From NCBI GenBank assembly GCA_016801845.1, contig CM028926.1, positions 11,259,501 to 11,323,500 on the forward strand: a DNA stretch of 64,000 nucleotides, read 5' to 3'. The stretch is from Polydactylus sextarius. Taxonomy: Eukaryota > Chordata > Actinopteri > Polynemidae. Below are positions 34,801 to 48,799 of the stretch, piece by piece. Under the pieces are notes generated by a model, which ran no database searches, was not told the origin of the DNA, and saw only the letters and a program-made list of their open reading frames with translations. Numbering within the stretch: position 1 is the stretch's first letter; each line of letters starts with the position of its first letter. The position numbers were made by a program, and so were the translations under genes.

Positions 34801-37800
34801 TAGTATGTCGTCAAAAAAATGTAAAAAACGTCATAGTATAGTATGTCGTCAAAAATGAAAAAAAACGTCATAGTATAGTATGTCGTCAAAAAATTGTAAA
34901 AAACGTCATAGTATAGTATGTCGTCAAAATCGTAAAAAACGTCATAGTATAGTATGTCGTCAAAATTTTGAAAAAAACGTCATAGTATAGTATGTCGTCA
35001 AAATCGTGAAAAAAACGTCATAGTATAGTATGTCGTCAAAAACTGTAAAAAACGTCATATATAGTATAGTATGTCGTCAAAAATTGTGTAAAAAACGTCA
35101 TAGTATAGTATGTCGTCAAAATCTAAAAAAAACGTCATAGTATAGTATGTCGTCAAAAATGTAAAAAACGTCATAGTATAGTATGTCGTGTAAAAAAACG
35201 TCATAGTATAGTATGTCGTCAAAAACTGTAAAAAACGTCATAGTATAGTATGTCGTCAAAAACTGTAAAAAACGTCATAGTATAGTATGTCGTCAAAAAA
35301 CTGTAAAAAACGTCATAGTATAGTATGTCGTCAAAAAACTGTAAAAAAACATCATAGTATAGTATGTCGTCAAAAAACTGAAAAAAACGTCATAGTATAG
35401 TATGTCGTCAAAAATTTGAAAAAAACGTCATAGTATAGTATGTCGTCAAAAAAATTGAAAAAAACGTCATAGTATAGTATGTCGTCAAAAAAATGAAAAA
35501 AAAGCGTCATAGTATAGTATGTCGTCAAAATTTTGAAAAAACGTCATAGTATAGTATGTCGTCAAAAAATCGTAAAAAACGTCATAGTATAGTATGTCGT
35601 CAAAAATCAAAAAACGTCATAGTATAGTATGTCGTCAAAAAATCGTAAAAAACGTCATAGTATAGTATGTCGTCAAAAATCGTAAAAAAACGTCATAGTA
35701 TAGTATGTCGTCAAAATCGTGAAAAAACGTCATAGTATAGTATGTCGTCAAAAAATCGTAAAAAACGTCATAGTATAGTATGTCGTCAAAAAATCGTAAA
35801 AAACGTCATAGTATAGTATGTCGTCAAAAATTTTAAAAAACGTCATAGTATAGTATGTCGTCAAAAATCGTAAAAAAAACGTCATAGTATAGTATGTCGT
35901 CAAAAATAAAAAAAAACGTCATAGTATAGTATGTCGTCAAAAAAATCGAAAAAACGTCATAGTATAGTATGTATGTCAAAATTGTCAAAACGCCGTAAAA
36001 AAGCGTCATAGTATAGTATAGTATAGTATGTCGTCAAAAAATCGTAAAAAACGTCATAGTATAGTATGTCGTCAAAAAATCGTAAAAAAACGTCATAGTA
36101 TAGTATGTCGTCAAAAAATCGTAAAAAAAACGTCATAGTATAGTATGTCGTCAAAATTCGAAAAAAACGTCATAGTATAGTATGTCGTCAAAAAATCGTG
36201 AAAAAACGTCATAGTATAGTATGTCGTCAAAAATCGTAAAAAACGTCATAGTATAGTATGTCGTCAAAAATCGTAAAAAACGTCATAGTATAGTATGTCG
36301 TCAAAAATCGTGAAAAAAACGTCATAGTATAGTATGTCGTCAAAAATTATAAAAAAAAACGTCATAGTATAGTATGTCGTCAAAAATCGTAAAAAAACGT
36401 CATAGTATAGTATGTCGTCAAAAAATTTTGAAAAAAACGTCATAGTATAGTATGTCGTCAAAAAATTGTAAAAAACGTCATAGTATAGTATGTCGTCAAA
36501 AAATTGTAAAAAACGTCATAGTATAGTATGTCGTCAAAAAACTGTAAAAAACGTCATAGTATAGTATGTCGTCAAAAATTGTAAAAAACGTCATAGTATA
36601 GTATGTCGTCAAATTTTGTAAAAAAGCGTCATAAAAAAACGCCATAGTATAGTATGTCGTCAAAAATTTTGAAAAAAACGTCATAGTATAGTATGTCGTC
36701 AAAAAATCGTAAAAAACGTCATAGTATAGTATGTCGTCAAAATTTTAAAAAAAACGTCATAGTATAGTATGTCGTCAAAAATTTGAAAAAAAACGTCATA
36801 GTATAGTATGTCGTCAAAAATTGGAAAAAAACGTCATAGTATAGTATGTCGTCGTAAAAAAATGTCATAGTATAGTAAGTATGTCAAAAATTTTGAAAAA
36901 ACGTCATAGTATAGTATGTCAAAAATTGTCAAAAAAATTTATGTAAAAAACGTGAAAAAAACGTCATAGTATAGTATGTCGTCAAAAAATCGTGAAAAAA
37001 ACGTCATAGTATAGTATGTCGTCAAAAAATCGAAAAAAACGTCATAGTATAGTATGTCGTCAAAAAATCGTAAAAAACGTCATAGTATAGTATGTCGTCA
37101 AAAATCGTAAAAAACGTCATAGTATAGTATGTCGTCAAAATCGTGAAAAAAACGTCATAGTATAGTATGTCGTCAAAAAATAAAAAAAAACATCATAGTA
37201 TAGTATGTCGTCAAAAAATAAAAAAAACATCATAGTATAGTATGTCGTCAAAAATCGAAAAAAACGTCATAGTATAGTATGTCGTCAAAAAATCGTAAAA
37301 AACCGTCATAGTATAGTATGTCGTCAAAAAACGTGAAAAAAACGTCATAGTATAGTATGTCGTCAAAAATGTAAAAAACGTCATAGTATAGTATGTCGTC
37401 AAAATTTTGTCGTCATAGTATAGTATGTCGTCAAAAAAAAAAACGTCATAGTATAGTATGTCGTCAAAAAATGTAAAAAACGTCATAGTATAGTATGTCG
37501 TCAAAAATTTGTAAAAAAACGTCATAGTATAGTATGTCGTCAAAATTTTGTAAAAAACGTCATAGTATAGTATGTCGTCAAAATTTTGTCAAAAAAACGT
37601 CATAGTATAGTATGTCGTCAAAAAATTGAAAAAAACGTCATAGTACAGTATGTCGTCAAAATTTTGTAAAAAACATCATAATATAGTATGTCGTCAAAAT
37701 TTTGAAAAAAGTCATAGTATAGTATGTCGTCAAAAACGTCAAAAAAAACGTCATAGTATAGTATGTCGTCAAAATTTTGAAAAAAACGTCATAGTATAGT

Positions 37801-40800
37801 ATGTCGTCAAAAAATCGTAAAAAAACGTCATAGTATAGTATGTCGTCAAAAAAAAAACGCCATAAAAAACGTCATAGTATAGTATGTCGTCAAAATTCCA
37901 AAAACGCCATCATAGTATAGTATGTAAAATCGTAAAAACGCCATAGTATAGTATGTCGTCAAAAATCGTAAAAACGTCATAGTATAGTATGTCGTCAAAA
38001 AATCAAAAAAAACGTCATAGTATAGTATGTCAAAAATTTTGAAAAAAACGTCATAGTATAGTATGTCGTCAAAAATCGAAAAAAACGTCATAGTATAGTA
38101 TGTCGTCAAAATTTTGTAAAAAACGTCATAGTATAGTATGTCGTCAAAATTACGTCAAAAAAACGTCATAGTATAGTATGTCGTCAAAAAATCGTAAAAA
38201 ACGTCATAGTATAGTATGTCGTCAAAATTTTGAAAAAAACGTCATAGTATAGTATGTCGTCAAAAATCGTAAAAAAACGCATAGTATAGTAGTATAGTAT
38301 GTCAAAAATTTGTAAAAAAACGTCATAGTATAGTATGTCGTCAAAATTATAAAAAAAAACGTCATAGTATAGTATGTCGTCAAAAACGCGTAAAAAACGT
38401 CATAGTATAGTATGTCGTCAAAATTTAAAAAAAACGTCATAGTATAGTATGTCGTCAAAAATCGAAAAAAACGCGTCATAGTATAGTATAGTATGTCGTC
38501 AAAATTTTGAAAAACGTCATAGTATAGTATGTCGTCAAAATTTTGAAAAAAACGTCATAGTATAGTATGTCGTCAAAATTTTGAAAAAAACGTCATAGTA
38601 TAGTATGTCGTCAAAATTTTGAAAAAACGTCATAGTATAGTATGTCGTCAAAAATCGTGAAAAACGTATAGTATAGTATGTCGTCAAAAATCAAAAAAAA
38701 CGTCATAGTATAGTATGTCGTCAAAATTTTCGAAAAAAAACGTCATAGTATAGTATGTCGTCAAAAACTCAAAAAAAACGTCATAGTATAGTATGTCGTC
38801 AAAATTTTGAAAAAACGCGTCATAGTATAGTATGTCGTCAAAAACGTGAAAAAAACGTCATAGTATAGTATGTCGTCAAAAAATCGAAAAACGCCATCAT
38901 AGTATAGTATGTCGTCAAAAATCGTAAAAAACGTCATAGTATAGTATGTCGTCAAAAAAATAAAAAAACGCGTCATAGTATAGTATGTCGATCAAAATTT
39001 TGTAAAAACGTCATAGTATAGTATGTCGCGTCAAAATTTTGTAAAAAACGTCATAGTATAGTATGTCGTCAAAATTTTGTAAAAAACGTCATAGTATAGT
39101 ATAGTATTTCGTAAAAAGTCGCCATAGTATAGTATGTCGTAAAAACGTCATCAGTATAGTATATGTCGTCAAAAAAAAAAAAACGTCATAGTATAGTATG
39201 TCGTCAAAAATCGTAAAAAACGTCATAGTATAGTATGTCGTCAAAAAACATAAAAAAAAGTCATAGTATAGTATGTCGTCAAAAACGTCAAAAAAACGTC
39301 ATAGTATAGTATGTCGTCAAAAAACATAAAAAAACGTCATAGTATAGTATGTCGTCAAAAACTTTGAAAAAAACGTCATAGTATAGTATGTCGTTAAAAA
39401 CGTGTAAAAAACGTCATAGTATAGTATGTCTTCAAAAAAAACGTCATAGTATAGTATGTCGTCAAAAAATCGTAAAAAACGTCATAGTATAGTATGTCGT
39501 CAAAATCGTAAAAAAACGTCATAGTATAGTATGTCGTCAAAAATTTTGAAAAAAACGTCATATAGTATAGTATGTCGTCAAAATTTTGAAAAAACGTCAT
39601 AGTATAGTATGTAGTCAAAAATCGAAAAAAAACGTCATAGTATAGTATGTCGTCAAAATTTTGAAAAAACGTCATAGTATAGTATGTCGTCAAAAAATTT
39701 TGTAAAAAAACGTCATAGTATAGTATGTCGTCAAAATTTTGAAAAAAACGTCATAGTATAGTGCGTCGTCAAAAAACTGTAAAAACATCATAGTATAGTA
39801 TTTCGTCAAAAAACTGTAAAAAAAACGTCATAGTATAGTATGTCGTCAAAATTTTGTAAAAAGCGTCATAGTATAGTAATCAAAAAAAAACGTCAAAATA
39901 TTGAAAAAAACGTGAAAAAACGCCAGTATAGTATGTCGTCAAAAAGCGTCAAAAAAAACGTCATAGTATAGTATGTCGTCAAAATTTTGAAAAAAACGTC
40001 ATAGTATAGTATGTCGTCAAAAAATCAAAAAACGTCATAGTATAGTATGTCGTCAAAATTTTAAAAAAACGTCATAGTATAGTATGTCGTCAAAATTTTG
40101 TAAAAAACGTCATAGTATAGTATGTCGTCAAAATTTTGAAAAAAACGTCATAGTATAGTATGTCGTCAAAATTTTGTAAAAAACGTCATAGTATAGTATA
40201 GTATGTCGTCAAAATCGTAAAAAAAACGTCATAGTATAGTATGTCGTCAAAAAATCGTATGTCGTCAAAAAAAAGCGTCATAGTATAGTATGTCGTCAAA
40301 AATGTGAAAAAAACGTCATAGTATAGTATGTCGTCAAAAATCGTAAAAAACGTCATAGTATAGTATGTCGTCAAAAAAAAAAAAAACGTCATAGTATAGT
40401 ATGTCGTCAAAAAATCGTAAAAAACGTCATAGTATAGTATGTCGTCAAATTTTGAAAAAAACGTCATAGTATAGTATGTCATCAAAATTTTGAAAAAAAC
40501 GTCATAGTATAGTATGTCGTCAAAAATTTTGAAAAAACGTCATAGTATAGTATGTAGTCAAAATTTTGAAAAAACGCGTCATAGTATAGTATGTCGTCAA
40601 AAAATTTGAAAAACGCGTCATAGTATAGTATGTCGTCAAAATTTGAAAAAAAAACGTCATAGTATAGTATGTCGTCAAAATTTTGAAAAAAAAAACGTCA
40701 TAGTATAGTATGTCGTCAAAAATCGTAAAAAAAGCGTCATAGTATAGTATGTCGTAAAAATCGAAAAAAAAAAAGTAAAAAAAAAATCGTGAAAATAGTA

Positions 40801-43800
40801 TAGTATGTCGTCAAAAATCGTGAAAAAACGTCATAGTATAGTATGTCGTCAAAAAATCGTAAAAAAACGTCATAGTATAGTATGTCGTCAAAAAATTTTG
40901 AAAAAACGTCATAGTATAGTATGTCGTCAAAATTTTGAAAAAAACGTCATAGTATAGTATGTCGTCAAAATTTGAAAAAAAAAACGTCATAGTATAGTAT
41001 GTCATCAAAAAATTTTGAAAAAAGCGTCATAGTATAGTATGTCGTCAAAAAAACTATAAAAAACGTCATAGTATAGTATGTCGTCAAAAACATGAAAAAA
41101 ACGTCATAGTATAGTATGTCGTCAAAAATTTTGAAAAAAACGTCATAGTATAGTATGTCGTCAAAAAATCGTAAAAAAACGTCATAGTATAGTATGTCGT
41201 CAAAATTTTGAAAAAAACGTCATAGTATAGTATGTCGTCAAAAGTGTAAAAAAAAAACGTCATAGTATAGTATGTCGTCAAAAACTGTAAAAAAACGTCA
41301 TAGTATAGTATGTCGTCAAAATTTTGAAAAAAACGTCATAGTATAGTCGTCAAAAAATATAAAAAAATAGTATAGTATGTCGCCAAAAATCGTAAAAAAC
41401 GTCATAGTATAGTATGTCGTCAAAAAAATGAGAAAAAAAACGTCATAGTAAAAAAACGTCATAGTATAGTATGTCGTCAAAATTTTGAAAAAACGCGTCA
41501 TAGTATAGTATGTCGTCAAAAAAATCAAAAAAAAGCGTCATAGTATAGTATGTCGTCAAAAAATGAAAAAAAAATAGTATGTCGAAAAAAAAACGTCATA
41601 GTATAGTATGTCGTCAAAATTTTGAAAAAAAAACGTCATAGTATAGTATGTCGTCAAAAAACTGTAAAAAAACGTCATAGTATAGTATGTCATCAAAATT
41701 TTGAAAAAAACGTCATAGTATAGTATGTCGTCAAAAAAACTATGAAAAAAACGTCATAGTATAGTATGTCGTCAAAATTTTGTAAAAAACGTCATAGTAT
41801 AGTATGTCGTCAAAAAACTGTAAAAAACGTCATAGTATAGTATGTCGTCAAAATTTTAAAAAAAACGTCATAGTATAGTATGTCGTCAAAAACTGTAAAA
41901 AAACGTCATAGTATAGTATGTCGTCAAAAATTGAAAAAAACGTCATAGTATAGTATGTCGTCAAAAATCGTAAAAAACGTCATAGTATAGTATGTCGTCA
42001 AAAAATCGTAAAAAACGTCATAGTATAGTATGTCGTCAAAAAATCGTGAAAAAACGTCATAGTATAGTATGTCGTCAAAAATCGTGAAAAAAACGTCATA
42101 GTATAGTATGTCGTCAAAATTTTGAAAAAAAACGTCATAGTATAGTATGTCGTCAAAAATAGTAAAAAAACGTCATAGTATAGTATGTCGTCAAAAATTT
42201 CAAAAAAACGTCATAGTATAGTATGTCGTCAAAAAACTGTAAAAAACGTCATAGTATAGTATGTCGTCAAAATTTTGAAAAAAACGTCATAGTATAGTAT
42301 GTCGTCAAAAATCGAAAAAAACGTCATAGTATAGTATGTCGTCAAAATCGAAAAAAACGCTAATAGTATAGTATGTCATTGTAAAAAACGTCATAGTATA
42401 GTATGTCAAAAAACTGTAAAAAACGTCATAGTATAGTATGTCGTCAAAATTTTGAAAAAAACGTCATAGTATAGTATGTCGTCAAAAAATCGAAAAAAAA
42501 CGTCATAGTATAGTATGTCGTCAAAATTTTGTAAAAAACGTCATAGTATAGTATGTCGCCAAAAAACTGTAAAAAACGTCATAGTAAAGTATGTCATCAA
42601 AATTTTGAAAAAAACGTCATAGTATAGTATGTCGTCAAAAAACTATAAAAAACGTCATAGTATAGTATGTCGTCAAAAATCGAAAAAAACGTCATAGTAT
42701 AGTATGTCGTCAAAACATGAAAAAACGTCATAGTATAGTATGTCGTCAAAATTTTGAAAAAAACGTCATAGTATAGTATGTCGTCAAAAAATCGTAAAAA
42801 ACGTCATAGTATAGTATGTCGTCAAAAAATCGTAAAAAAACGTCATAGTATAGTATGTCGTCAAAAATGTCAAAAAACGTCATAGTATAGTATGTCGTCA
42901 AAAATCGAAAAAAACGTCATAGTATAGTATGTCGTCAAAAATCGTAAAAAACGTCATAGTATAGTATGTCGTCAAAAAATCGAAAAAAACGTCATAGTAT
43001 AGTATGTCGTCAAAATTTTGAAAAAAACGTCATAGTATAGTATGTCGTCAAAAAATCATAAAAAACGTCATAGTATAGTATGTCGTCAAAAAACGTCATA
43101 GTATAGTATGTCGTCAATATTTTGAAAAAAACGTCATAGTATAGTATGTCGTCAAAAACGCAAAAAAACGTCATAGTATAGTATGTCGTCAAAAACTGAA
43201 AAAAAACGTCATAGTATAGTATGTCGTCAAAAAATTTTCAAAAAAAAAACGTCATAGTATAGTATGTCATCAAAAATCGAAAAAAACGTCATAGTATAGT
43301 ATGTCGTCAAAAAATTGTAAAAAACGTCATAGTATAGTATGTCGTCAAAAACTGTAAAAAACGTCATAGTATAGTATGTCGTCAAAATTTTGAAAAAAAC
43401 GTCATAGTATAGTATGTCGTCAAAAAATCGAAAAAAAACGTCATAGTATAGTATGTCGTCAAAATTTTGTAAAAAACGTCATAGTATAGCAAATGTGTGA
43501 AAAAAAAAATAGTCATAAAAACGTGTAAAAACGCGTCATAGTAAAGTATGTCATCAAAATTTTGAAAAAAACGTCATAGTATAGTATGTCGTCAAAAACT
43601 ATAAAAAACGTCATAGTATAGTATGTCGTCAAAAAACTATAAAAAACGTCATAGTATAGTATGTCGTCAAAAAATCCTAAAAAACGTCATAGTATAGTAT
43701 GTCGTCAAAAAACGTCATAGTATAGTATGTCGTCAATATTTTGAAAAAAACGTCATAGTATAGTATGTCGTCAAAAACGTCAAAAAAACGTCATAGTATA

Positions 43801-45972
43801 GTATGTCGTCAAAAACTGTAAAAAAACGTCATAGTATAGTATGTCGTCAAAATTTTGAAAAAAACGTCATAGTATAGTATGTCGTCAAAAAATCGTAAAA
43901 AACGTCATAGTATAGTATGTCGTCAAAAACGTCAAAAGAACGTCATAGTATAGTATGTCGTCAAAATTTTGAAAAAAACGTCATAGTATAGTATGTATGT
44001 CGTCAAAAACTGTAAAAAACGTCATAGTATAGTATGTCGTCAAAATTTTGAAAAAAACGTCATAGTATAGTATTTCGTCAAAATTTTGAAAAAAACGTCA
44101 TAGTATAGTATGTTGTCAAAAAATCGTAAAAAACGTCATAGTATAGTATGTCGTCAAAAAATCGTAAAAAACGTCATAGTATAGTATGTCGTCAAAAAAT
44201 CGAAAAAAAACGTCATAGTATAGTGTGTCGTCAAAATTTTTTAAAAAACGTCATAGTATAGTATGTCGCCAAAAAATTGTAAAAAACGTCATAGTAAAGT
44301 ATGTCATCAAAATTTTGAAAAAAACGTCATAGTATAGTATGTCGTCAAAAAACTATAAAAAACGTCATAGTATAGTATGTCGTCAAAAAATCCTAAAAAA
44401 CGTCATAGTATAGTATGTCGTCAAAAACGTCAAAAAAAACGTCATAGTATAGTATGTCGTCAAAAACTGTAAAAAACGTCATAGTATAGTATGTCGTCAA
44501 AATTTTGAAAAAAACGTCATAGTATAGTATGTCGTCAAAAAATCGTAAAAAACGTCATAGTATAGTATGTCGTCAAAAACGTCAAAAAAACGTCATAGTA
44601 TAGTATGTCGTCAAAATTTTGAAAAAAACGTCATAGTATAGTATGTCGTCAAAAAACTGTAAAAAACGTCATAGTATAGTATGTCGTCAAAATTTTGAAA
44701 AAAACGTCATAGTATAGTATGTCGTCAAAATTTTGAAAAAAACGTCATAGTATAGTATGTTGTCAAAAATCGTAAAAAACGTCATAGTATAGTATGTCGT
44801 CAAAAAATCGTAAAAAAACGTCATAGTATAGTATGTCGTCAAAAAATCGAAAAAAAACGTCATAGTATAGTGTGTCGTCAAAATTTTTTAAAAAACGTCA
44901 TAGTATAGTATGTCGCCAAAAAATTGTAAAAAACGTCATAGTAAAGTATGTCATCAAAATTTTGAAAAAAACGTCATAGTATAGTATGTCGTCAAAAACT
45001 ATAAAAAACGTCATAGTATAGTATGTCGTCAAAAAATCCTAAAAACGTCATAGTATAGTATGTCGTCAAAAACGTCAAAAAAACGTCATAGTATAGTATG
45101 TCGTCAAAAGTTTGAAAAAAACGTCATAGTATAGTATGTCGTCCAAAAATCGTAAAAAACGTCATAGTATAGTATGTCGTCAAAAAACATGAAAAAAACG
45201 TCATAGTATAGTATGTCGTCAAAATTTTGAAAAAAACGTCATAGTATAGTATGTCGTCAAAAACATGAAAAAACGTCATAGTATTGTATGTCGTCAAAAT
45301 TTTGAAAAAAACGTCATACTATAGTATGTCGTCAAAAAATCGTAAAAAACGTCATAGTATAGTATGTCGTCAAAAAATCGTAAAAAACGTCATAGTATAG
45401 TATGTCGTCAAAAATGTCAAAAAAACGTCATAGTATAGTATGTCGTCAAAAATGTCAAAAAACGTCATAGTATAGTATGTCGTCAAAAATCAAAAAAACG
45501 TCATAGTATAGTATGTCGTCAAAAAATCGTAAAAAACGTCATAGTATAGTATGTCGTCAAAAAATCGTAAAAAACGTCATAGTATAGTATGTCGTCAAAA
45601 TTTTGAAAAAAACGTCATAGTATATTATGTCGTCAAAAAATACTAGTAAAAACGTCGTAAAAAACGTCATAGTATAGTATGTCGTCAAAAAACTGTAAAA
45701 CACGTCATAGTATAGTATGTCGTCAAAAAATACTAAAAAACGTCATAGTATAGTATGTCGTCAAAAAACTGTAAAAAACGTCATAGTATAGTATGTCGTC
45801 AAAAAAATACTAAAAAAAACGTCATAGTATAGTATGTCGTCAAAATTTTGAAAAAAACGTCATAGTATAGTATGTCGTCAAAAAATCATAAAAAACATCA
45901 TAGTATAGTATGTCGTCAAAATTTTGAAAAAAACGTCATAGTATATTATGTCGCCAAAATTTTGTAAAAAAC
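31824..45972. repeat. satellite array, roughly 38-bp monomer, about 370 copies
   Basis: Continuous head-to-tail array of about 14.1 kb, all in one orientation. Each monomer has a near-invariant 20-base core, CGTCATAGTATAGTATGTCG, then TCAAAA, a variable 3-8 base centre and a second A-run. The commonest centres are TCGTA, TTTTG, CTGTA and a repeated ACGTC. Typical length is 36-40 bases. Variants include shortened monomers, extra TAGTA units within the core, and GTAAAGTATGTCATC cores. The many minus-strand frames reading Asp-Asp-Ile-Leu-Tyr-Tyr are period artefacts. I do not recognise a named satellite. Confidence 0.97.
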
Positions 45973-46602
45973 AACAGACAACAGACCCACGTAGGTCTGG
46001 GACAACTAGAGTTAAAAACAGAAACAGAATTTATTGTTTACTTGCCACAAGTCGTTTGTTTTTGCTTGAACCTGCCGTCCTGTTTGAGAATATGCAGCAT
46101 TGGTGACATTTTCACAAACAGGGGCTGGTTGAAGGGTGATGCACAGAGGCTGGTGGTCTGACTATCTGAACACACAGTCTCTGGGCTAGTAGACCTGGGA
46201 CCGTAGCACCCAGGTGGCCCCCAAATGGCCCCGGTCCGGCCTCACAGTGTGAAGCCGGCTAATGACTCAACATGTGACAAACATCACAAATGTAATAATC
46301 ACTTATATTATAGCAGCAACAAACTAAGTTTATGTTATTATAAAAATGTCTTACACAAACATTCCCCCTAAAGTTGGCATGAAGTTTGGCAAACTCAGTC
46401 AACACAGTTTTTACATGAAGATTAAAGTAATAAACTGCTTTAATGAAGCAACGGCAGTTTACAACAGAAACGTCAAAGACTTGACAACAGTTTATGTTTT
46501 AGTTTTGTTGTAAACAGTCATTTTATTAGGAACAGCTGCAGCTCTGCCTCTTTATTTTACTCTGCTTTTTATTGTGAGTAAAGTCACAGAGGAAACAAAC
46601 CA
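45973..46602. other. unique sequence between satellite and TCR duplication
   Basis: No gene is seen. The array stops abruptly at AAAAAACAACAGAC. The sequence then becomes ordinary single-copy DNA up to the point, near 46603, where similarity with 56274 onward begins. Confidence 0.6.
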
Positions 46603-47419
46603 GGTCTGATTTTATAACCTTCACTTCATGAAACGTCCACGAACCAAACGGTCCAAAACACAGAGGCTTTTACTTCCTCTTTCACAATAAAAGCCTGCTG
46701 CTGTTTCACCAGTATAAAGGTTTTAACATGAAGCAGCAGCAGGAAGATTAACAGCCTTCAAACAGCTGACGAGGATAACGTCAGTCTGAGCCACCAGAGG
46801 GCAGCAGAGAGTCAGTTTTCTTCCTGACAGCAGCAGCACAGAGCAGATGGAGCTGATGTCACATACTGTATGTTAAAGCACATATATACATGTGGTAAAT
46901 GTGTGTATTTGAATGAAGCTTCGATCCACAGTCTTTACATTTAGCCTCACACACTGATGGCAGCCATGCTAGCTGCTGCTCTGACTATCAGGACCAGTTT
47001 GGCTTCAGGGTCCTGGTCTCTGTTGAAAACTCTTTTTCAGCAGCAGACATTTGAAGGTTGAACACAAACAGCATGTTGGAGACTGAAGGTCTCAGTTTGA
47101 CCAGTCACACACTGACAAACAGAAGCTTTTTATACTTTAATGTTGCTGCCACGAAATGATCATTTTCACTGTTCAACTCAGCAGAGTTTGTCATGTTTCT
47201 TTCCCTTTAAAACCTCCCACTCAGCGGAAAACCACACGACAGCTTGAGCTGAGCCGTCAGTCGGCTTCTCTGTGGGCCGCGGGGGCCGACGGGAGCTTTG
47301 AGGACCCGTTAGAAACCACGTGGTCCCGGTCTGATCTGGCGGCTCGTCCTGGTTTGACCTCAGCTGCATCAGAGCGCCACTTCTCCCCAGGTTCACCAGA
47401 GGAAACACCACGGCACAAA

Positions 47420-47861
47420 ATGCTTTTCCTCCCTGCTGCTGCTCTGTGCTGTCTGTGTTCAGGTGAGTGTTTCCAGCCAATCAGGAGCCAACAAACTCAA
47501 CCTTTAACAAACACTGTCACACTGACCTTCATCTGTCTGTCTGCTTCTCTACAGCGCTGATGGCAGCACAGCTGACTCAGGACCAGGTAACATTGACCAG
47601 GACAGTTGGTCAAAGTGTCACCTTCACCTGTCAAACTCAACAGTGTAGTGGTGATTGGATATACTGGTTCCAGAAGAAGAAAACAGAAACATTCACACAC
47701 ATTATGCATATTGAAAAAAGCAATGGTGAAATTCGGTCAAATTCCAATCATCCTCAGGTCAAGGATTTCTCAGTTCACTATGAACAGAACATGTGTAAGT
47801 TGGAGATAAAGTCAGTTAAAATCTCTCATAAAGCCTCCTACTACTGCGCCTGTTTAGTTCC
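47420..47861 (+). CDS. trgv: T-cell receptor V segment 1 (gamma-like), leader and V exon
   Basis: Germline variable segment of a T-cell receptor chain. Leader exon 47420-47462 starts MLFLPAAALCCLCS; the V exon is 47555-47861. The intron is phase 1 with GT-AG. Immunoglobulin V hallmarks are present: first Cys in VTFTC, Trp in IYWFQKK, and second Cys in SYYCAC. The coding end meets a recombination signal at 47862. Extra cysteines lie in CDR1 (QQCSG) and framework 3 (QNMC). The frame is open. Chain assignment to gamma rests on the downstream C gene; V sequence alone would allow another TCR chain. Its twin is at 57092-57533. Confidence 0.85.
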
Positions 47862-47899
47862 CACAGTGAGAAAAGCTGCGTGAAGCCTGAACAAAAACC
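47862..47899 (+). promoter_or_regulatory. V-segment recombination signal (23-type)
   Basis: Consensus heptamer CACAGTG at 47862-47868, a 22-base spacer, and consensus nonamer ACAAAAACC at 47891-47899. This is the long-spacer form expected 3' of TCR V segments. Confidence 0.93.
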
Positions 47900-48799
47900 T
47901 GAACAGATGAACAGATGTCAAACAGAGTCAGTGACAGGAAGAGAGCAGTAAACCACAGCCCAGCTTCACATATTTCACCTCCATCTCACACAGTTTGTCT
48001 TCATTTGATTTGATATTGATTCATATCTGAGCAGATATTTCAGCAGCTTTCCTGTTGGTCCACACAGTGAGGACAAAGAAGAAATACAGAAGCACAATAA
48101 TAAAACAAGAAGCTCTCAGGATTAAACAGTAAAAATAAAAATAGTAAAATCTAAACAGCACAGTTGGTCTCGTCAACAGTTCATGGTTGGTGGAGAAGAA
48201 CCATGAAGTGAAGCAGCAGCAGTTATACTGAGGTAACAGTGTGACTGTACAATACTGCAGCATTTAAGGTTCATACATGACAAACAGTGAAACATGAGAC
48301 AACACATCATCACCTTCTTAAATTAACATGTTTGTCTAAATCACCTGTTCATGATGCTGCCACCTCTGGTAAAATGTGCTCAGTTGAACAGATCATGTGA
48401 TCCTACCTCTGTAGTATAACGGTCTGTCCAGAGTAGAAACGTTTTAAGATGATGGACGCTTCAAAACGAAAGAAACCACCTAGTTAGTGAAGTTATTGGT
48501 CCGTGATGCAGGACTCGTTCCCTATTGGTCAGTGATCAGGTTTATTATAATATAAACTAGGTTATAAATGTTAATAACTAGTTCTGAATGTTTTATTTAG
48601 TGTCTGACCAGTTAACCAGATAACTGTTCTGAGTTTGACATAACAGCAACTAATGATAATAACTAAAGATTTACAGAGGATCCTCTTTAATTTAGTGCTG
48701 TTCTTGTTTCCTTTGTTTTCTGACCTTGACAGGAAACATGTTGGACTAATAACACAGAAGTAGCTTGTTGCAGGTCACACACAGATGGAGTGTGACAGC

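Larger units (their letters stand above)
46603..48274. repeat. left block of the tandem TCR cassette, copy 1
   Basis: About 1.67 kb matching 56274-57946 base for base apart from a handful of changes outside the V exon. It covers V upstream sequence, leader, V exon, RSS and downstream flank. The match ends at TTAAGGTTCATA in both copies. Confidence 0.9.

Noticed and set aside
32612..44881. Many minus-strand open frames of 60-110 residues reading Tyr-Tyr-Thr-Met-Thr-Phe-Phe
   Set aside because: They are products of the satellite monomer read in alternating frames, with no start context, no splice structure and no domain.
31824..45972. Repeat-plus-variable-centre layout that superficially resembles a CRISPR array
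   Set aside because: The variable part is only 3-8 bases, A-rich and drawn from a few recurring types, the unit is about 38 bases, there are no associated genes, and the context is a vertebrate genome. It is a satellite.
47156..47560. 134-residue plus-strand frame running over the TCR leader exon
   Set aside because: It is a different frame from the leader and passes through the leader splice donor; the leader and V exons with RSS explain the locus. The same applies to its copy at 56864-57232.
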